Source: Bin87 sp965220095 (GTDB taxonomy: Bacteria > Chloroflexota > Dehalococcoidia > Lucifugimonadales > UBA3495). Taken from it: a stretch of 64,000 nt of DNA. Below are positions 33,861 to 42,838 of this stretch, in pieces. The notes under the pieces are model-generated. The model was given only the letters and a program-made list of their open reading frames with translations. It was not told the DNA's origin and did not search any database. Made by a program: the position numbers and the translations under genes. Numbering within the stretch: position 1 is the first letter of the stretch; every line of letters begins with the position of its first letter. The DNA lies in the NCBI GenBank assembly GCA_965220095.1, contig OZ244805.1, positions 2,852,001 to 2,916,000 on the forward strand, written 5' to 3'.

Positions 33861-34706
33861 ATGGATATTGGAGTAACTGCCCGGGCTTCCAGCGATTCGA
33901 TTGACCCGGCAGAACTGGCGAAACGAGCCGAAGAACTCGGGTTTGAGTCGTTCTGGCTACCGGAGCACCCCATTGTGCCCGTCCACACCAATTCCAGGTA
34001 CGGCGGTACGCCGGACGGTTCTATACCCCCGTCCATGTCCGACATCGGCGACCCGCTGATCGCCCTGGCACGGGCGTCGGCGGCTACCAGCACCATCAAA
34101 CTGGGTACCAGCATCAGCCTGGTTCCCGAACACAACCCGATCATGCAGGCCAAACAGATTGCTACGTTGGACAAATTCTCCGGAGGCAGGTTCCTGTTTG
34201 GCATCGGCGCGGGTTGGCTGCAGGAAGAAACCGAAATAATGGGCGGCGATTTCCAACACCGTTGGGGACAGACCAGGGAAGCGATTCTGGCGATGAAAGA
34301 ACTGTGGACCAAGGATGAAGCCGAGTTCCACGGGCGCTATTTTGACTTTCCGCTGGTAAAGTGCTCGCCCAAACCGGTTCAAAAGCCACACCCGCCGGTT
34401 TTGTTGGGCGGCTATGCTGCCAACGTGTTCAAACGGGTGGTGGCCTGGGGCGATGGTTGGATGCCGGTGCGCGTGACGGAAGAGCAGGTCAGGGCGGGTC
34501 GGGCGACCATGGATGAGTTGGCCGAAGCCGCCGGCAGAGACCCAAATACAATTCAGCTGATAGTCTCCAACGTCGCACCAGACCGGGAAGTCATCGCCGG
34601 ATACGAATCGGCCGGGGCCAACCGCGTCACCGTCGCGCTACCGCCCGAGGCCGGTTCCGAAGGCATAGCGGAGTTGGAGCGTCTGGCGGACCAGGTGTTC
34701 GGCTAG
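33861..34706 (+). CDS. LLM class F420-dependent oxidoreductase
   Basis: 281 residues, luciferase-like TIM barrel. AKRAEELGFESFWLPEHPIV, KLGTSISLVPEHNPIMQAKQ, LDKFSGGRFLFGIGAGWLQE and PPVLLGGYAANVFKRVVAWG are diagnostic; the GGRFxxGxGxGWLxEE form is the F420-type group (PF00296). ATG 33861 with GGAGG upstream. The next gene overlaps the stop by one base, so both are translated together. Substrate unknown. Confidence 0.88.
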   Translation: MDIGVTARASSDSIDPAELAKRAEELGFESFWLPEHPIVPVHTNSRYGGTPDGSIPPSMSDIGDPLIALARASAATSTIKLGTSISLVPEHNPIMQAKQIATLDKFSGGRFLFGIGAGWLQEETEIMGGDFQHRWGQTREAILAMKELWTKDEAEFHGRYFDFPLVKCSPKPVQKPHPPVLLGGYAANVFKRVVAWGDGWMPVRVTEEQVRAGRATMDELAEAAGRDPNTIQLIVSNVAPDREVIAGYESAGANRVTVALPPEAGSEGIAELERLADQVFG

Positions 34707-35026
34707 TGTCCCAAAGCGGAGAACAAACGCCGCGCGTGGACATAGCTGCCTGGTGGCTGTTACGCGGCAAGAACGATGGCGACCACTGGGCGGTGAACGA
34801 ATCCGACACGGGCGAATTGATTGTCTGGGCCGATATTTCCGACTTCGAGCACTACATGGGGCAACTTCCGTTCCCCTACCACAACGCGGCGGCGGTTCAA
34901 CTGTACGAAACCGCCAGGTCGGACGCCTCGGCCCACGCCATCACCTTTAGCCACCAGCACTACGTGGGCGGATTCCTGGAAGCCGTTTACGACGTGTGCC
35001 GGACCCGGCTGGGATTGGACCGCTGA
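34706..35026 (+). CDS. hypothetical protein coupled to an LLM oxidoreductase
   Basis: 106 residues, family not recognised. Its GTG start shares a base with the TAG of the LLM gene (TAGTG), so the pair is translationally coupled. Visible features: DIAAWWLLRGKNDGDHWAVN, an aromatic and His-rich middle (FEHYMGQLPFPYHN, FSHQHYVGGF) and no membrane segment. It may be an accessory protein of the oxidoreductase; this is only suggested by the coupling. Confidence 0.6.
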   Translation: MSQSGEQTPRVDIAAWWLLRGKNDGDHWAVNESDTGELIVWADISDFEHYMGQLPFPYHNAAAVQLYETARSDASAHAITFSHQHYVGGFLEAVYDVCRTRLGLDR

Positions 35027-35074
35027 CCGTGCGGCGGCCCTCTGCCCTTACTCTTAAACCATCTGCCCGCGCTC

Positions 35075-35551
35075 TCATACCAAATTGGTATCGGCTGGAG
35101 CCGGGGGTCGTTCCAGCAACTCCAGCCAGTTGCCGTCCGGGTCTTGCATATAGCAACCCTTGCTGGCAGCCGGGTACACCGGGTTGGGGCGCATCGCCGG
35201 CGGACTCACAAACCTCACGCCCCGGCCGGACAGCTCCCGGTAAAAGGCGTCCAGGTCGTCTACGATCACGCCCAGATGAGATGCCCCTATCTGGTTTCGC
35301 TGGGGGAGGTCGACGGCAACGCCAGGCGGGTTGAGGTATTGGACCAGCTCCACCGAGTGGCGCAGGTCCCCCACTCCGAGATAAACGATGTGCAACCTGG
35401 CATCCGGGTAACCCACCAATTCAGAAATGAACTCCCCCTCCAAAATCTGGTCCCGTTCCTCACGCAGACCAAGCAGGTCCCGATAGAAGGCCAGGGACCG
35501 CTGCATATCGCTCACCACGAATCCGGTGTGGTTCATCCACTGAACTTCCAT
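35075..35551 (-). CDS. VOC family (glyoxalase/extradiol dioxygenase fold) protein
   Basis: 158 residues from ATG 35551, preceded by GGGGAGG. Two beta-alpha-beta-beta-beta modules are evident: MNHTGFVVSDMQRSLAFYRD then LVGYPDARLHIVYLGV, and ASHLGVIVDDLDAFYREL then GCYMQDPDGNWLELLERPP. His, His and Glu metal ligands of glyoxalase-type enzymes are at the usual spots. It starts 29 bp after the GMC oxidoreductase stop on the same strand and probably forms a two-gene unit with it. Reaction unknown. Confidence 0.82.
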   Translation of the reverse strand: MEVQWMNHTGFVVSDMQRSLAFYRDLLGLREERDQILEGEFISELVGYPDARLHIVYLGVGDLRHSVELVQYLNPPGVAVDLPQRNQIGASHLGVIVDDLDAFYRELSGRGVRFVSPPAMRPNPVYPAASKGCYMQDPDGNWLELLERPPAPADTNLV

Positions 35552-35580
35552 TGACTTCAACCTCCCCGGGCGTCCCCTTG

Positions 35581-37128
35581 TTAGCGTCCCTCTTTTATCA
35601 GATCCGAAACCTTTTCGCCGATCATTATGGTGGTCGCGTTGGTGTTGGCGCGGATGCAATCCGGCATAATCGAGGCATCGGCCACCCTGAGCCCTTGCAT
35701 ACCCTTCACCTTCAGCTGCTGGTCGACCACGGCCATAGGATCAGAGTCGGGGCCCATCTTGCAGGTGCCGGAAATATGGTGGGAAGTTCCTGAATTGCGG
35801 CGGAGCCAGTCATCAAGCAATTCGTCCGACCGCAACTCTTCGTCGCTGGGCATCACCCGTTCCAACAACTGGTCGGAGAAGTGCGGTCCCTCGGCGATCC
35901 GAACACCAAGGCGTATCGCCTCCCTCATGCGTCTCAAATCCTCTTCTTCCTCGTAGTAGTTGTAGTTCAGGAGAGGCTGGACGTGGGGATCGGTAGACTG
36001 CAGTGTCAACTCGCCCTTGCCCAAGGCCAACTGCAAACTGGCGCCCATGCCAATGTAGTTGAGCTCATCGTCGATGACTACGTGCGCCGGACGGTGCTCG
36101 CTGGTCAACAGCGTCGGACTTAGCTGCATATCGTTGCGCAGGTTCGACCCCTCCACGGTATAACGGAGTCCGACCTGGATAACTGGCGCCTGGACGTCGG
36201 GCCGCTCGCCAACGGCGCGGTAGAGGGCGCCGGCGGCCGGGTGGTCGCGCAGGTTTTGGCCCACGCCGGGCAGGTCGTGTAACACCGGGATGCCCAGACT
36301 CCGCAGGTGCTCCGCCGGGCCAACGCCGGAGAGCATCAGCAGCTGGGGCGAGGCGACGGCCCCGCTGCTCACGATGATTTCGTCGGCCTCCACGGTGAAG
36401 ATTTCTTCACCGCTTTCGGCTTCGACTCCCACGGCCCGCTGCCCCTCGAAAAGGATGCGCCGGGCGGTTACGCTCCCCCTGATGGTGAGGTTCAGACGGT
36501 GTCGGGCGATGTCGAGGTAGTTGATAGCCATGCTCATCCGGACGCCGTCGATGGTATTGCGGGCCCTGGGCGATACTCCGGTTGACTCTGGATGATTCTG
36601 GTCCTCGTCAATGGGAAAGCCCTCGTCGACACAGGCTTGCTCGAAAGCTACGGCGTGGGGCAACCACTCGCTGCGCGGCGCGCGGCGTACCGGAACCGGA
36701 CCGTCGGAACCGTGGAAATCGTCCCCGCCGAAGTCCAAATCCGTCTCCAGCTTGTTGAAGTAGGGCAATACTCTGGTAAACGCCCACTCGTCGTTACCCC
36801 ACTCCGCCCAGCGGTCGTAATCCTCTGGGATTCCCCGAAACAGCACCTGCCCGTTCACCGCGCTGGAGCCGCCGGTGGCTTTGCCTCGGGGGATAACCAG
36901 TTCATCCATCTCCGGCGTGATCTGTGCGGTGTAGCCCCAGTTGTGCGGCCCGTAGGCAGACAGCCAAACGTTGTTGCCCAGTTTCAGGTCGTCGGGCAAC
37001 TGCTCAAACTCCGGATAATCCGGACCAGCTTCCAGGAGCAGCACAGAACGCTGCGGGTCTTCGGAGAGTCGGCTGGCGATGGTACAGCCAGCGGAACCAC
37101 CGCCAACTACTATTACGTCGTATTTCAT
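35581..37128 (-). CDS. GMC family FAD-dependent oxidoreductase
   Basis: 515 residues of the glucose-methanol-choline family. FAD-binding VIVVGGGSAGCTIASRL at the N-terminus, KATGGSSAVNGQV (GMC signature 1), SSGAVASPQLLMLSGVGPAE (signature 2) and the catalytic region SGTSHHISGTCKMG with a His-His pair, ending VADASIMPDCIRANTNATTI. It oxidises alcohols (choline, polyethylene glycol or similar). No signal peptide. GGAGG precedes ATG 37128. Cotranscribed with the VOC gene downstream. Upstream lie two 16-bp direct repeats. Confidence 0.93.
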   Translation of the reverse strand: MKYDVIVVGGGSAGCTIASRLSEDPQRSVLLLEAGPDYPEFEQLPDDLKLGNNVWLSAYGPHNWGYTAQITPEMDELVIPRGKATGGSSAVNGQVLFRGIPEDYDRWAEWGNDEWAFTRVLPYFNKLETDLDFGGDDFHGSDGPVPVRRAPRSEWLPHAVAFEQACVDEGFPIDEDQNHPESTGVSPRARNTIDGVRMSMAINYLDIARHRLNLTIRGSVTARRILFEGQRAVGVEAESGEEIFTVEADEIIVSSGAVASPQLLMLSGVGPAEHLRSLGIPVLHDLPGVGQNLRDHPAAGALYRAVGERPDVQAPVIQVGLRYTVEGSNLRNDMQLSPTLLTSEHRPAHVVIDDELNYIGMGASLQLALGKGELTLQSTDPHVQPLLNYNYYEEEEDLRRMREAIRLGVRIAEGPHFSDQLLERVMPSDEELRSDELLDDWLRRNSGTSHHISGTCKMGPDSDPMAVVDQQLKVKGMQGLRVADASIMPDCIRANTNATTIMIGEKVSDLIKEGR

Positions 37129-37579
37129 GATGAACCTCCGTACTGTTCTCGAATCTGACTACTAACTGGCGAATGTCGTGCCATCCAGCCTCAATATCGT
37201 GCCATCCGGCCTAAACAATGAGATCAACCTGCGGTGGCGGCGCTTGCGTCAACGCTCATTCTGACGAAGCAGAGCTGCTGGCAAGAGCTGGTGTGGGTTG
37301 GTTTCGATGAGCTTCACTCCCGGCAGGACAAATGACGATTCCATCGCGTGGACAAATAGTAGGACTTGATGATAATTGCTGTTCCGTATGTTGACATCGC
37401 CAAAAGTGCGCCATAAACTGCCCCGTGCGTTGTTTGGTCGGACTGCTCCGTCAGGTAGTATTGCACGAACGTCCAACATAATATCTCGAATCAAGTATAT
37501 TTGCATCGGCCTGGGTTTCGTGACTCCGGGGTCGACGCCAACAAGCACAAGCGGGCACGGGTGCCCGGAGGTATGTATT
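37129..37579. other. divergent intergenic region between GMC oxidoreductase and ABC importer
   Basis: 451 bp separating divergently transcribed genes, hence a likely control region. It holds direct repeats TCGTGCCATCCAGCCT (37176-37191) and TCGTGCCATCCGGCCT (37197-37212), 21 bp apart. A minus frame of about 99 codons (37249-37548) crosses it but has no recognised similarity and no ribosome binding site. GGAGG near 37567 serves the importer gene. Confidence 0.5.
37176..37212. promoter_or_regulatory. tandem 16-bp direct repeats, candidate operator
   Basis: Two copies of TCGTGCCATCC(A/G)GCCT, one mismatch, with a 21-bp period (two helical turns), 48 bp upstream of the GMC oxidoreductase start and in the divergent promoter region of the ABC importer. 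Same-face spacing suits a dimer- or tetramer-binding regulator; no regulator gene is nearby. Confidence 0.35.
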
Positions 37580-39361
37580 ATGAGTCAGCGGGGATATCGC
37601 ATCGGCAGTCTGGCCGCCGGGGTAGCTGGATTGCTGATGCTGGCGTCGATTGTTGGGTGCGGTAGCTCAAGCCAACCGGAAAATCCGGCAGCGGCGCCGG
37701 CCACGGGCGTACCCGTTCAGCCAGCGTCCGTAGAATCTACGCCGGCTGCAATGCCACAGCCCACCGACGCCGGCGAGTCCGTGATGTCCGCCGAACCTAC
37801 TGGAACCTTGAACACGGGCCTCAAGGAAATGGGGCCATTTTTCCTGCACCCCAGCAGCTTGGGCAACCCGCAGATCTTCGTCCACGGCACCGCTCCCATC
37901 GGCGAGGGTTTGTTGCAGGAGTACAAGGGGAACGACGTGCGGGGCTTGCTGGCCGAGTCGTGGGAGATTTCCGACGACTTCCTGACCTGGACCTTCAAGT
38001 TGAACAAGGGCGTTCAATTTCACAAGGGCTACGGTGAGATGACGGCCGAAGACGTGATGTGGTCGATGCAGCAGTGGGGATTGAGCAAGCATCCTCGAGC
38101 CGGCCAGCTCGAAAAGTTCTGGGCAGACCGCGCAGGTTCAGAGATAATCGACGACTACACCGTGCAAGTGCATACGGGCGAGCCGTTAGTTCACGTGATT
38201 GCCCAGCGCTGGCACATGACGCCGGGTGGCGCTTCCACCTTCATCGCCAGCAAGAAGCAAACCGATGAGCTGGGCGTTGACGAAGCCAGCGCGCAGATGG
38301 CCGCCACCGGCCCGTGGGAAATCGTGGACCACCGCACCGGCGAGTTCTGGAAGATGGCTGCCGTACGCGACCATTGGCGGCACACTCCTGAGTTTGCCGA
38401 GTTCGTCATGTGGGAAATCCCCGAGGAGTCCTCCAGACTCGCCGGATTCCAGACCGGTCAGCTGGACACCTTCCTGATGGGCTACGACTCCATCCCGGCA
38501 GTGCTGAAGGTCGAGGGCGCACAACTCATGAAGGTGCCCAACGCCATCGTGCAGAGCATCAGGATCTATGGAAACTGGTATCCAATCGAAGGTGTGGAAC
38601 CCAGAGCAGGCTATGACCCGGATCTGCCCTGGACATCTACTACGGCTGACATCACGTCCCCGGAATGGGATCGGGCCCGCAAGGTCCGCCTGGCCTTGAT
38701 GACCGCCATTGACCGGCAGGTGCTGGTGGACGAAATCCTGTCCGGCAACGGGAATACCAACACCCCCATCCATTCGTATAGCGGCTTTGAGCATTATCTG
38801 GATGGACGAGATTGGGAGTTCGACCCGGACAAGGCCCGGCAGTTGCTGGATGAAGCCGGCTACCCGGACGGATTCAGCATCACGTTGACACCGGCCGTGC
38901 GCGGCGCCCCTCAGGAAGTGGAAAGTTGCGAGGCCATAGCGCAGATGTGGAACGACATTGGGATCGACGTGGACTTCCGGCGCGTTCCCTACGGCACGCT
39001 ACGCCCCACCTTGGTGGGACGGACCTACCAGGGGGCAACCTGCCACGCTGGCGGTCCCCTGCCAACGCCGGCCAACGGTTTCGGCAGCTACCTGAGCGAA
39101 AATCCGTTCAACCGCGGGTTGGAACACGCCTGGTCTGATAATGAGATGCGGCTTGCAATGCAGGAAGTTGACCCGGCGAAGCGTGAACTCATGGAACGCG
39201 AGCTCGGACAGTTCCTGTTCGATAACGCTCTCACCGACCTTACCTATTACAACATCGACGCCGTGTGGCCCGTCGGTCCCCGGATCGCACCCTGGACCGA
39301 GCACGTCCGCAGAAGCGACACTCGTCAAATCAACGGTTATGAGTTCATACGCCACCGGTAG
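37580..39361 (+). CDS. ABC transporter substrate-binding lipoprotein (family 5, Dpp/Opp)
   Basis: 593 residues. ATG 37580 with GGAGG in front; N-terminal basic MSQRGYR, hydrophobic AAGVAGLLMLAS and lipobox IVGC give a lipoprotein signal with mature Cys near residue 27, followed by a Ser/Ala/Pro-rich linker. SBP_bac_5 features: SWEISDDFLTWTFKLNKGVQ, FHKGYGEMTAEDVMWSMQQW, ARQLLDEAGYPDGFSITLTP. Imports peptides or other amphiphilic organics. A paralogue follows directly, so the operon has two receptors. Open frame extends upstream to 37376 without support. Confidence 0.92.
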   Translation: MSQRGYRIGSLAAGVAGLLMLASIVGCGSSSQPENPAAAPATGVPVQPASVESTPAAMPQPTDAGESVMSAEPTGTLNTGLKEMGPFFLHPSSLGNPQIFVHGTAPIGEGLLQEYKGNDVRGLLAESWEISDDFLTWTFKLNKGVQFHKGYGEMTAEDVMWSMQQWGLSKHPRAGQLEKFWADRAGSEIIDDYTVQVHTGEPLVHVIAQRWHMTPGGASTFIASKKQTDELGVDEASAQMAATGPWEIVDHRTGEFWKMAAVRDHWRHTPEFAEFVMWEIPEESSRLAGFQTGQLDTFLMGYDSIPAVLKVEGAQLMKVPNAIVQSIRIYGNWYPIEGVEPRAGYDPDLPWTSTTADITSPEWDRARKVRLALMTAIDRQVLVDEILSGNGNTNTPIHSYSGFEHYLDGRDWEFDPDKARQLLDEAGYPDGFSITLTPAVRGAPQEVESCEAIAQMWNDIGIDVDFRRVPYGTLRPTLVGRTYQGATCHAGGPLPTPANGFGSYLSENPFNRGLEHAWSDNEMRLAMQEVDPAKRELMERELGQFLFDNALTDLTYYNIDAVWPVGPRIAPWTEHVRRSDTRQINGYEFIRHR

Positions 39362-39409
39362 AATTAGGAAATCAAATTCACATTTTGGTCTTAGGAGTTT
39401 GAAGTTTTT

Positions 39410-41197
39410 ATGCGTCATTTGCCAAGATACCCCAGATTTATAACCCTCTTCGTAGCCCCGTTGCTGCTGGCCCTGGTAGTAGCCTGTGGCGGCGCGTCGC
39501 AATCGGAAGAACCGGCAGAACAACAGACGGCCCCCACGGCAATGCCCGCCGTCACTGCCGTTTCCGCCGCCGCTCCCACCGCTATGATGGCCATGGACGA
39601 GCAGCCGACTGGTACCCTTACCGTCGGACAAAAGGAACTTGGTCCCTTTATGGGCCATCCCAGTTTGACCGGCAATCCGCAAATTTTCGTTCTGCAAACC
39701 GCTCCAATTGGCGAATCAATATTGACGGTCTCCAGCGATCTGAAACCGGTAGCCATGCTGGCCAAAAGCTGGTCGGTGTCGGAGGACGGTTCAACCTGGA
39801 CTTTCAATTTGAACGAGGGCGTCCAGTTTCACAAGGGTTACGGCGAAATGACCGCCGAGGATGTCATCTGGAGTATGCGACAATTCGGAGCAGAGGGTTC
39901 CAAACATCCAAGAGCTTCCAACATCCGTGGGATTTGGGAGAACGAAGACGGGCACGCCAAGGCAATTGACGATTACACGGTAGAGGTCAACTCCGGAGCA
40001 CCCTGGTCAGAGGTTCCCATCAACGAGGTATTGACCAGCCCGGGCGGAGGTGGAACCTGGATCATCAGCAAGAAGCAGACTGATGAACTTGGCGCCGAAG
40101 AAGCCAATGGCCAAATCGCAGCGACCGGCTCCTGGGATTTGGTGGAGTTCCGAACCGGTGAGTTCTGGAGAATGGAAGCCGTGCAGGACCACTGGCGCAA
40201 GACCCCTCACTTCGCCGAGATGATTTTCCGGGAAATTCCGGAAGAATCGTCCCGCATTGCCGGATTCCAAACCGGCAATTTGGACACCACCGTGATTGCT
40301 TTTGATTCCTTGTCCCTGATTCGGGATGTTGATGGCGCGGAGGTCATGCAACTGCCCGGCGGCGGCGAGGCCGCTCTAACTTTCTATGGTCAGTACTACG
40401 TAGGTATCGGCACCGAAGACCAGCAGCCCGGCTACGACCCGGACCTGCCTTGGGTGTCCGCCGATCCGGACCTTGCCTCCGACGAATGGGCGCGGGCGTC
40501 CAAAGTACGCAACGCTTTGTCCATCGCTATTGACCGGCAGGGTATTGTGGAAACACTGCTGCAAGGTTTCGGTAGTCCCGCAGTGCTCTGGGACTTCGGC
40601 CAATACGAAGAGACCTGGCTGACGCCGGAAATGCGTTGGGAATACAACCCGGAACGCGCCAAAGAGCTTTTGGCGGAGGCCGGTTACCCTGACGGATTTA
40701 ACATTACGCTGACGCCTTCGCTGCGGGGCGCGCCGGTGGAAGTGGAAGCCTGCGAAGCCATTGCCACCATGTGGGGAGACATTGGCGTGAAGGTGAAGTT
40801 CCAGCGCCTTCCTTACACCACCCTGCGTCCCAGCCTGATTGGCCGCACGTACCAGGGTTCCACCTGCCACGCCGGTGGCATCCGGCTGGAGCCGGGACAA
40901 GGCTTCTCCGGTATGTTGTCCAAACTGCACCACCAGGCGGTCTGGAATCGCGGCGTGGAGCATCCCTGGCTGGACGACAAGGTTTCCCAGCACATGGCTG
41001 AAATAAACACGGAAAAACGTCGAGAGTTGGGCCTCGAAATCGCCACGTTTATGTTTGACAATGCGCTTACCGGTGTCGGACTCTACAACTTTGACGTGGT
41101 TTGGCCGGTGGGTCCCAATATTCAGCCCTGGACCGAAGGCGTGCGGTACCGTGACCTGCGGAACATCAACGGCTACGAGTACATCAAGCCTCGGTAA
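39410..41197 (+). CDS. second ABC substrate-binding lipoprotein (family 5)
   Basis: 595 residues; tandem paralogue of the preceding gene. Lipobox LVVAC ends the signal (FVAPLLLALVVAC), then an Ala/Thr/Pro linker. Shared segments: GTLTVGQKELGPFMGHPSLT, NPQIFVLQTAPIGES, FHKGYGEMTAEDVIWSMRQF, LRGAPVEVEACEAIATMWGD. The likely ligand-contacting loops differ, which suggests different ligand preferences for one permease. 48 bp separate it from the first SBP. Confidence 0.92.
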   Translation: MRHLPRYPRFITLFVAPLLLALVVACGGASQSEEPAEQQTAPTAMPAVTAVSAAAPTAMMAMDEQPTGTLTVGQKELGPFMGHPSLTGNPQIFVLQTAPIGESILTVSSDLKPVAMLAKSWSVSEDGSTWTFNLNEGVQFHKGYGEMTAEDVIWSMRQFGAEGSKHPRASNIRGIWENEDGHAKAIDDYTVEVNSGAPWSEVPINEVLTSPGGGGTWIISKKQTDELGAEEANGQIAATGSWDLVEFRTGEFWRMEAVQDHWRKTPHFAEMIFREIPEESSRIAGFQTGNLDTTVIAFDSLSLIRDVDGAEVMQLPGGGEAALTFYGQYYVGIGTEDQQPGYDPDLPWVSADPDLASDEWARASKVRNALSIAIDRQGIVETLLQGFGSPAVLWDFGQYEETWLTPEMRWEYNPERAKELLAEAGYPDGFNITLTPSLRGAPVEVEACEAIATMWGDIGVKVKFQRLPYTTLRPSLIGRTYQGSTCHAGGIRLEPGQGFSGMLSKLHHQAVWNRGVEHPWLDDKVSQHMAEINTEKRRELGLEIATFMFDNALTGVGLYNFDVVWPVGPNIQPWTEGVRYRDLRNINGYEYIKPR

Positions 41198-41215
41198 CGG
41201 GTCAGTTAATCCAAA

Positions 41216-41764
41216 ATGAGGTGGGCAGGAAACACAACGACCGGGTGGCGCAAGTCTGGAATTTCAGTCATTGCGCGCACTCTGGTCGGTCTCCCGCTGG
41301 CGGCGGTGCTTGGCATTTTAGGTATGGCGATAGCGTCGGCGATGTCCGTATTCTTCGGCGTCTCCGCTCTGCCCACCCTGCTCCTGCTGCTCACTATTGG
41401 CGCCGGGATCGGCGCCGGCATCGGCGGAGGGGCGATGTTGATCAGGGTAGACGCGGTTCCACCCTGGCCGGTCGTGCTGGCGGTTGGCTTGGGGATTTCC
41501 CTGGTCAGTGCCGGAGGCGCGTGGGCGGGCCTCGAAATTGGTGACAAAATCACCGCGATGCAGGAGATGCGCTGCGTTGGTGTCTGCGATTACTTTTTCA
41601 AGCCCAGAACATACATGGCCCTCGGAGCCACCGTGGTGTCCAATGTCGCAGCGCTGGCGATCAACATTGGTTACGAAGTGCGAGCGGGCGGTTGGGATTG
41701 GCCCCGCTTCCGGCCCGACGGTACCACCGGGTGCGCCTCGGGCGACGCCGAGCGTCGCGCGTAA
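41216..41764 (+). CDS. polytopic membrane protein, unknown, inside ABC operon
   Basis: 182 residues with about four hydrophobic segments (AVLGILGMAIASAMSVFFGV, LPTLLLLLTIGAGIGAGIGG, VVLAVGLGISLVSAGGAWAG, YMALGATVVSNVAALAINIG) and a short charged tail. Lies between the substrate-binding and permease genes of the importer, on the same strand, 18 bp after the second SBP. It is not a canonical transport component; no family recognised. Confidence 0.6.
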   Translation: MRWAGNTTTGWRKSGISVIARTLVGLPLAAVLGILGMAIASAMSVFFGVSALPTLLLLLTIGAGIGAGIGGGAMLIRVDAVPPWPVVLAVGLGISLVSAGGAWAGLEIGDKITAMQEMRCVGVCDYFFKPRTYMALGATVVSNVAALAINIGYEVRAGGWDWPRFRPDGTTGCASGDAERRA

Positions 41765-41904
41765 CAGGAACGCTTTACCTGAGCTAGTTCAGGCATACCG
41801 GTTGGGCCAAGCAGCGGGTTAATCGCCAGGCTTTGCGATTGCAAGCGCGTACCTGACCCAAATCTGCAAATTCATAACGGAAACGGTTTCTGAGGTAGTG
41901 CAAT

Positions 41905-42822
41905 ATGCAGCGGTACTTGTTAAGGCGCGTTTTGCTGGCGTTGTTGACCCTGCTGGCCGTGTCCATGATTATTTTTGTGATGAGCCGGGCGGCCGGCGAC
42001 CCCAGGCACGTCTATCTGGACGATTATTCCACCCAGGAGGACTGGGATCGGCTCACCGCAAGCTTGGGACTGGACAAGCCGTACTATCAGCAGTACGGCA
42101 TATTCCTGGGTGATGCACTGAGGGGCAACTTCGGCGAATCGATCAAGGAAGGACGGCCATCGATGGAGGTGATCATCGAACGGGTGCCGGCTACTCTGCA
42201 ATTGGGTATCGCGGCGTTTGCCTTCTCCGTAATAGTGGGAATGCCATTGGGCATTCTTTCGGCCGTCAAACGGGGGAGTGTCCTGGATATCGCCGGAAAA
42301 ATGATCGCCCTGGTCGGGCAGTCCGCCCCGGTATTCTGGCTGGGCCTGATGTTGGTGTTCCTGTTCGCAGTGCGGTTGGAGTGGCTCCCGCCGTATGGCC
42401 GGCTGGAACTTACCAGCATCATTTTGCCGGCCGTGGCCCTCGGTTGGTTCTACGCCGCGGCCAATCTGCGCCTGCTCAGGTCTGCCATGTTGAACGTGCT
42501 GGAATCTGAGTACGTAAAGCTGGCCCGCGCTAAAGGCGTATCCAACCAGACGGTCATCTGGAAACATTCCCTCCGCAACGCTCTGGTTCCGGTGCTCACC
42601 TTCGCCGGCGTTACCCTGGGTAGCCTGGTTACCGGTTCGCTGGTGGTTGAGACCGTATTCGCCTGGCCCGGACTAGGCCAATTGGCGATTCAGGCGTTGG
42701 CGGGTAATGACTACCCGCTGTTGCAGGCGGTGGTGATAGTGTTCACACTGATGTACGTGGTTGTGGCCCTGTTGGTGGACATCATGTACGCTTACATTGA
42801 TCCCAGAATCAGGTACGCTTAA
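41905..42822 (+). CDS. ABC transporter permease, DppB-like
   Basis: 305 residues. MQRYLLRRVLLALLTLLAVS N-terminus, DRLTASLGLDKPYYQQYGIF, six membrane segments and the EAA loop EYVKLARAKGVSNQTVIWKH (with HSLRNALVPV) that docks on the ATPase define the binding-protein-dependent inner-membrane component (PF00528). First permease of the importer; 16 bp before the second. Confidence 0.93.
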   Translation: MQRYLLRRVLLALLTLLAVSMIIFVMSRAAGDPRHVYLDDYSTQEDWDRLTASLGLDKPYYQQYGIFLGDALRGNFGESIKEGRPSMEVIIERVPATLQLGIAAFAFSVIVGMPLGILSAVKRGSVLDIAGKMIALVGQSAPVFWLGLMLVFLFAVRLEWLPPYGRLELTSIILPAVALGWFYAAANLRLLRSAMLNVLESEYVKLARAKGVSNQTVIWKHSLRNALVPVLTFAGVTLGSLVTGSLVVETVFAWPGLGQLAIQALAGNDYPLLQAVVIVFTLMYVVVALLVDIMYAYIDPRIRYA

Positions 42823-42838
42823 TACAGGAGCGCACATC

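Noticed and set aside
37249..37548. 99-codon minus frame in the divergent control region
   Set aside because: Has no ribosome binding site and no recognisable family, and lies in a likely promoter region; it may be chance.
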